Source: Calliopsis andreniformis
Lineage: Eukaryota; Arthropoda; Insecta; Hymenoptera; Andrenidae
Length of the DNA stretch: 64,000 nt
Assembly: GCF_051401765.1 (NCBI RefSeq)
Contig: NC_135064.1
Location: forward strand, 27,564,001 to 27,628,000
Direction of reading: 5' to 3'
The notes beneath the pieces were generated by a model. That model made no database searches, was not told where the DNA came from, and saw only the letters and a program-made list of their open reading frames with translations. Numbering within the stretch: the first letter of the stretch is position 1; the number at the start of each line of letters is the position of its first letter. Shown here piece by piece: positions 58,267-64,000 of this stretch. The translations under genes were made by a program, and so were the position numbers.

Positions 58267-61227
58267 GTAAGACTGACCATCACGCTGAAGAGCGAGGGAG
58301 GCCAAGGTTTCGTTGTCCGGTACGTTGTTAATTATTCGCAAAGGAAATTAATGCGCCTCTGGCCATAATTTATATCGGCCGTGAAATGAATGGTTCGCAG
58401 ACGGAACTATTCACGCCTCGTGTCTCGTAAGCGAAAGGATCACGTTTTCTTTACTGATGTTTCAGTGATTCTTCGTGATGGGTACTCTTCGTGTTATCAA
58501 ACGGAAATTATGTCAGGACAATTAGAGTTTCGGTTTTACACGACTTCCAAGTGTGAACACGCGATGACTTCTTGAACTGGTGGGAAGAATAGCAGACGCT
58601 TATAATTAGTAATGTAATAGGTTGCATTTCTTAAAGAATAGGGATATCCATAAAGAAAGTTTCGAGATTAATTTTAGAATCAAACACTTTGTTTCAAAAA
58701 ATTTAAAATAGCAGACAAACAAGTAAACACTAGAAATAGAGGCCTTCAGCTTTTTATTTCTAGCTATCGTGCTCGTTCATAGAGAACGAGGAATGAAACG
58801 CATAAAGAAGATGGAAAGTCAACAAAATGGCCAATAATTCATAGATTTTCAAGAGCGACAACAGCAAAGTTGGAATTGAAACTTTGCTTAAACGAATTTT
58901 TCCAAAAATGAATGGATAGGATCTTCTAGGAAACTCTTAAACCACTTCATTATCACATAAATGGATTTACTCACGCGAAGCTCCTCATATTCCTTCAATT
59001 ATCGCACTTAACAACGCACGAGATGAGATTCTATGAAAATTACGCGGCAGGCTGGTGATTATTTCAGCGAAATCAGTATTTTTTGCAACCTTCTTTCAGC
59101 CACACTCCCACGACGAACTCTCCCTTCATACGCTGTTACGTAACTTTTTAATGAGTTCATTGACAATTCTCTGTCACTCGAGGCTCGGACTTCAAATAGT
59201 CCGCTCATGCTTCTTTCATTTCTTTCCCTTTTCCCGTTCGGTCAAAGTAATCCCAGACGCGTCGGTGATGTTTAAGCCAGGACTTTGTGAAGACCGTCTC
59301 GTAACCAAGAAGAACCATTTTCTTTCTAATTGAATTTTTGAAAATTACGAGGGCTGGGTCTAAAAAGATGAGCTTGTATTGAATACGCTTGTCACACATT
59401 CCCTTTCTCTAGAGAAATTTTAGCTAACTTTCTGGCATGTGCGATACACATCGACAGTCAAATTTTCTCTTCGATAGCATCCCTTATAGAATTCAAAACC
59501 TCGATCCCTCTTCTTTATTATATAGATCGTAGTCCAGTCCAGATTAGTTATTTTTAAGTTCAATTCTACTGAAAATTAATTTAGCGAATTCACTGAATAT
59601 TATTGCAATGATATTCTAAGAACTTTGTTTTTAGAAATGCTCTACAATAGCCCCCACAATATCGTCAAGTCTCTAGTTCAACAGCCATAGTCATTGTTCT
59701 CTTATTCTACTCAGCGCAAACCAAAGAACACGCAATAATTGAGAGAATTCAGTCTCGAGACGATGGAAGTTCAGCTTCTTATTAACTCGAGCGCAGTTTC
59801 TCTCTCCTGGTCTGTAAACGGAAAGACAATGATACGTCGTTTCGTTAATTCGCTCGACTAACCTCCCCCGATACATTTCGTGAGTCGATAACGAGGCAGC
59901 CACCGTCATCGTGCTAGTTCTTCGCGAAAATCACGCTAGGCTGCAGCAAAAATAACACTTCCGCGCCGGTATTCCCAAAGGCGCGCATAGAAACATGAAG
60001 GTTCGTTAAACACAACGTGATTTATTGGTTTTTCGTCTGGATTTGCCACAGTGCAGCGTGAGGACTCTCTGGAGTGTTCTTGTTCCAGAAAACGCAGCTC
60101 TGTTTCCTTTCGCCTCGTTCTCAGCCGCGAAACGATATCGACGGGATTATGACGTAAATACTCGAGTTCAGTGACAGCTTCTCGGGGCATTTTCGCTCGT
60201 TAAACCAAATCATTCGCTCACTATCCTTATAATAGAATAATAACCTTTCCTCTCGAAGGAGTGCTGAGCAACTATTAATTTTCAGACACTTGTGAGGTTA
60301 TTAATACCTCATGTGATTAAGAAAGCAGCTAAATATGGCTATAAATGAGTCTGGAGGATTTCGGTCTAATGATAGACGGTAAGGGAAAGACAAATTAGAA
60401 TCACACGTCACTTCATGGAGTTTGGAATACATTTTGAGTATATTGGTGCTCAGAGTGCCGCAGTACTCCATTCTCTGGAAATATTACATCGCATTGCGTT
60501 GTTTCGTCTCCATTGTTGATAGCACCGTCGCGTCATATCGAACAGCGATCATGGTGTAACTTTGGGTATTAGTTGGACTTCTATCCCTTATCATTCACGA
60601 GACAGTTTGTCACTTACATCTGAATCTACTGCTATGATCACGTACACCCTTCCCAGTCACCAGTTTGACGATCGAACTTGGACGCGGTTGCTAACGCCCG
60701 TAATACTGTGCGTGAGAGTTATTTGAGGTTGAATTCGAGATCATACCAAGGGACGAGTAAACGACTTTCATTCAACATAACTAACTTCTTTATATTCCCT
60801 ACAAAAACTGCAGAGGAGTATTAAAAAATATTAATATAAAAATTTGTGTAAAAACCTCGGAAGCCACTATTGCTTCCCGTCTCTAGTGGTCACCAAGGTA
60901 TTAAATCCCTCTAACAGGGAAACGAAGTTACGCCGTCTAGGTACAACCCCTTCGCCTTGAATTCGAAGCACTAGAGGCAGCAGCCGCAGATGATGGCAAA
61001 CTGCTAATAGGAGGCAAGTTTTAAATGCGTGTAACGTAATAACGCGTGCATTAGGCGACTACTATGGCGTCGTCGGGCGTCTGCGGCGGCGACAACGATA
61101 GCAGACCCATTCTCCGTAAGGGGGTAGTTTGCCTGACAACTCGATTACACGATACCGGCTGGCTGAGTGGCAAGTGGTGATATATGGCGCGCGTACACAG
61201 CGCGCCGGCCTCTGCCTCTGAAGTCAC
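58267..61227. other. No gene recognised
   Basis: Mostly AT-rich with no supported gene. An 84-codon ATG-led minus-strand frame (60,190-59,936) has natural-looking residue use and a fair start context, but no splice or homology support. A tRNA A-box-like word near 61,160 has no B box. Confidence 0.5.
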
Positions 61228-61413
61228 TTAAAATAATGAGAAACCCGGCCAGGGTATCGGGTGCCACGCTCGTTTTCGCGTTTCCTTCTTTTTGTTTCCC
61301 CCCTTATTGGTCGTGGTCGTCGACGGTGTAGTATCGACGCCATCCCAGCCTCTGCGACGTTGTTCCTCGCCAATCACTCCCGAGTCATCTAGCCGCGCCA
61401 AGTAATTACGCTG
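61228..61413 (-). CDS. Candidate second exon of a 67-residue protein
   Basis: The acceptor AACCAACCGCAG (pyrimidine tract weak, TTAAG branch-like word upstream) leads in phase 0 into QRNYLARLDDSGVIG, EEQRRRGWDGVD, then a Thr-rich run (TTPSTTTTNKGG), a Lys/Arg cluster (NKKKETRKRAW) and a stop at 61,228 after HPIPWPGFSLF. The charged, low-complexity peptide is unrecognised. It joins in frame to the short exon at 61,766-61,749 across a 335-bp intron. The frame also extends upstream unspliced without an ATG, so chance is possible. Confidence 0.28.
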   Translation of the reverse strand, partial: QRNYLARLDDSGVIGEEQRRRGWDGVDTTPSTTTTNKGGNKKKETRKRAWHPIPWPGFSLF

Positions 61414-61748
61414 CTGCGGTTGGTTTTTAATCTTAATAAAAGAACCTACGATAGCACGGGGCCGAAGCGAAGTATCGCCCTGTAACGAATTCACGCTCGT
61501 GGACCGTGTAATGGTCGTCGATGCTTCGACCCTTTTATGCTGGCCTTTCGTCGACAGGACGTGGGACGACCCTGATGGAATAATTAGGGACCTGGACTTG
61601 AAACTTGATTTGTTACCAAGGATGAAAGTCAGGGTTTTTAATATGGTAAATAGTATAAGGATAACTAGGGTATTCTTCCTTTTGTTAGAACTTGTCTTCA
61701 ATATAGTATTGCTCCTTAAGTTTAGTTGTACATGGAGATTCAACTTAC

Positions 61749-61766
61749 CACATTTTTAGAGCCCAT
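61749..61766 (-). CDS. Candidate start exon MGSKNV
   Basis: On the minus strand an ATG with A at -3 and G at +4 opens six codons (MGSKNV) directly before a consensus GTAAGT donor, in phase 0. The second exon at 61,413 accepts phase 0. A Gly at position 2 with a small residue nearby is weakly reminiscent of an N-myristoylation start. Eighteen coding bases carry little information; the support is the start context, the donor and the phase agreement. Confidence 0.25.
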
Positions 61767-64000
61767 ATTAAAGAGACGATCTGTCAACAGATCAATTCTT
61801 TTCGCTCTACTTCTATTATTGTACTGATGGGTGTATAGTTGAATACAGAATAACGAAACGGATTCCCTTCTTTCTTCTCAAGATACTCGTTTATCAGATT
61901 ACAATGCGTAAGGCTTTGATTCCCATGAACAGAAAAATCCACACCGAGGACACTCTTCGACTTGAATTCGATAGCCACGGGAAACGGTTTAATTACTTGT
62001 CAGCAATAATAAGCCCGGGGGAATGTCATCGTCCCCTTTTGGTTCGAGGGGCCAACGTTTCCTCGTTAGGGTAACTTTACCCGCGGCGTGTTTGTTTTGC
62101 CGATGAGAAGCCGCATCCACGTAAAACGAGAATGATATTTACGGCGGAGGTCGCTGCTACAGAGAGCCGAAACGAGGTGCTTTATGATCAAGCTGCGTCT
62201 CAGCGGGAGAAAGGGAAGGGCTGGGAAAGGAGAGACGCGTATCCAGTTCGTAATTTGTGCGTACCACCAGCAATTTTGTTCTTGCGCGATGCCTGTTGCT
62301 TTAAAACGTTCACAGGATATTCGAGAGATTTCTGTACTCTGACGATCAATCTGATTGGCAGTTCGATCGTGAAAAATTGGAAATCTCCAACGTGCAAAAC
62401 TTTTATGACAGGAAGTCTTTTTATTACTTTGGAATGATTCAATATCGTATTTCTTGTAGAACCGATTTAGGCTTCAGAAGTCGTCCACAAAATCTTCGAG
62501 CTATACTACTGGCAGTGTAGAATCTCACCCCTGTCGCTGTTCGATATTAACGGTGCACATTATCCACCGACGCAGACGTTTTATTTCCACTTGACCACCT
62601 ATATATTCTCCTAAACTGCCCTGCAACTGCCAGCGCTTCGTAGGCAATCCTGTTAGCTGTTGCAAGCAATAACAATCGTTGAGTCGTTCTGTCTCTACCG
62701 ATTGTCGATCAGGGAATGTATTGCACCCTTAAATGATCTGGACGTCCACGTGGGCTACAATATTTATCACATGAATTAACCCATGGCATTGATAACGTAG
62801 GATTTCTAATAACAACAAAGTAATGTAATTGTATTATACTACGGCTTAGAAGAATATGGCTAGGTAATTAATTTCAGATTTGTGTGAGCTTTTAGGTAGG
62901 ATGCTTCGACGTACTTTTTCTAAAGTATTGGAAAGCAGAGACCATAAATTAGGCCATATTTAAAGCTTTTGGAAATTAGTTGCTATACTATATATCCTTA
63001 TAAGTATGATCCTTTTGAGCTGGCCATAATATTCAAGAAAAACCTATACACAATTCATTTTTGATGTCTGACTTTTAATGTTCAGTTCTACTATCAGCTT
63101 CATACCTTAATGCTTTAACGACCTCACTGTATTTCTTCCAGCCAGCACAGGTACTGGCACAGTATGCTAGCTCGTGTTGCGGTGGCGCCTGGTGCGCGCT
63201 ATAGAGGAGCTAAACCGTGCCGCTGGGGTTGTTCGTGTACCCGGTGTGCTTATGGTTATGTAGGCCTACCTCGTGCACCGTTCATCCGCTATCTACGTCA
63301 TGCGAATATTACCGAGGGCCTTTGAGCCGTACTCCCGCATACCGCCAACTATTTGCAACGTTACGTCGCAAATTGGTGAGCGCGCGAGGTTGCTACGGTG
63401 ACTTTGTGCGCGAGATTCCTTGGAAAATCTCCTGGGTCGGACCCTCAGATCTCTTGAAAATCTCCTGCCTGTCGTTCACGGCAGTGGAAGCTTCAAACAC
63501 CCGTAGAGATTGAACTTTATCCCAGCGTGAAGTTAATTCAAATACTTGCAACTTTATTTCAACCCTTAGCGGGTAGGACGAGGTCATTAAAAAGAGAACA
63601 AGATTCGTTTGGAATGAGAAGTTACTCGAAAGTCAGAATGACGTAGACTTCTTTAAATAGAAGTTGAGATATTTTCACAAGACCCAGACCTTTCCTTCGG
63701 CCCTGGAACTTTATATACATATATACATCAGAAACCAATCTGTGATCTCTGTCGCGAGTAGATAGCAATGTGCAGATAAACACGATAGGGATAGACTTTC
63801 AATGAAAATTCCCCGCACTACCCTATCGACAGCTACGTAGGCAACTGATACACATTTGCCGATAAGATTTATCAGAGTTTTCTTGTTAGATGGCGGAATC
63901 CCCCCCCGACAGAAATTCGATCAGGTGCATTTTAATGAACCGTTCTCTGGCCGGCAATAGAGTGATTTAAATGGATCGACCGTCTGTAACACAATTATTC
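61767..64000. other. No gene recognised
   Basis: No supported gene. A good plus-strand acceptor (CTGTATTTCTTCCAG) ends at about 63,140 and one frame beyond it is open for about 60 codons, but no good in-frame donor follows. A partial match to the foldback left arm (GTCTGACTTTTAATG, TTCTACTATCAGC) lies at about 63,065-63,097. An eight-base C run occurs at 63,900. Confidence 0.5.

Noticed and set aside
59936..60190. 84-codon ATG-led minus-strand frame
   Set aside because: Natural-looking composition but short, with no homology or splice evidence.
61155..61185. A-box-like TGGCTGAGTGGC
   Set aside because: No B box within tRNA distance downstream.

Overview
This window looks like eukaryotic nuclear DNA, most likely from an insect, with a bee, wasp or ant as the best guess. 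There are no bacterial-style gene blocks. GC content is patchy, CpG is not depleted, and consensus GT/AG splice signals of insect type occur. The species assignment is an inference from composition; no diagnostic gene was recognised.

Most of the 64 kb appears to be intron or intergenic sequence. I found no rRNA, tRNA, CRISPR array, recognisable transposase or reverse transcriptase, and no protein that I can name. Open reading frames reach 181 codons. With three stop codons in 64, about 6,000 stop-to-stop intervals are expected on two strands, so about 15 frames of 125 codons or more and about one of 180 should arise by chance. Open frame length is therefore not evidence of coding here, and the long frames are listed as rejected.

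The best coding signal is a chain of putative minus-strand exons at 47,929-47,726, 46,848-46,681 and 35,039-34,866. Each has an AG acceptor and a GT donor, is a multiple of three long, stays open in one frame and begins and ends in intron phase 1. They would encode a Pro/Ser/Thr-rich linker or tail of an unidentified protein with introns of up to about 11.6 kb. Weaker exons compatible with the same strand and phase lie at 42,999-42,961 (39 nt), 38,940-38,914 (27 nt), 27,149-27,057 and 20,924-20,809 (possible C-terminal exon). Independent weak candidates are a two-exon small protein at 61,766-61,228 (minus), a Cys-rich exon at 50,570-50,465 (minus) and plus-strand exons at 53,395 and 58,184-58,266.

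The clearest non-coding signal is a family of four diverged foldback elements of about 90 bp (near 18.4, 19.3, 27.4 and 50.1 kb). Each forms an imperfect hairpin, and the arms, loop and in part the downstream flank are related between copies. A second dispersed repeat occurs as two inverted copies near 10.8 and 11.8 kb, one ending in an A-rich tail like a retroposon. Smaller features are a 16-bp tandem repeat at 3.45 kb, perfect palindromes at 22.7, 35.2, 44.2 and 57.2 kb, a 250-bp polypurine tract at 37.3 kb, a G-quadruplex motif at 6.6 kb and CpG-rich patches near 16.5 and 51.9 kb.
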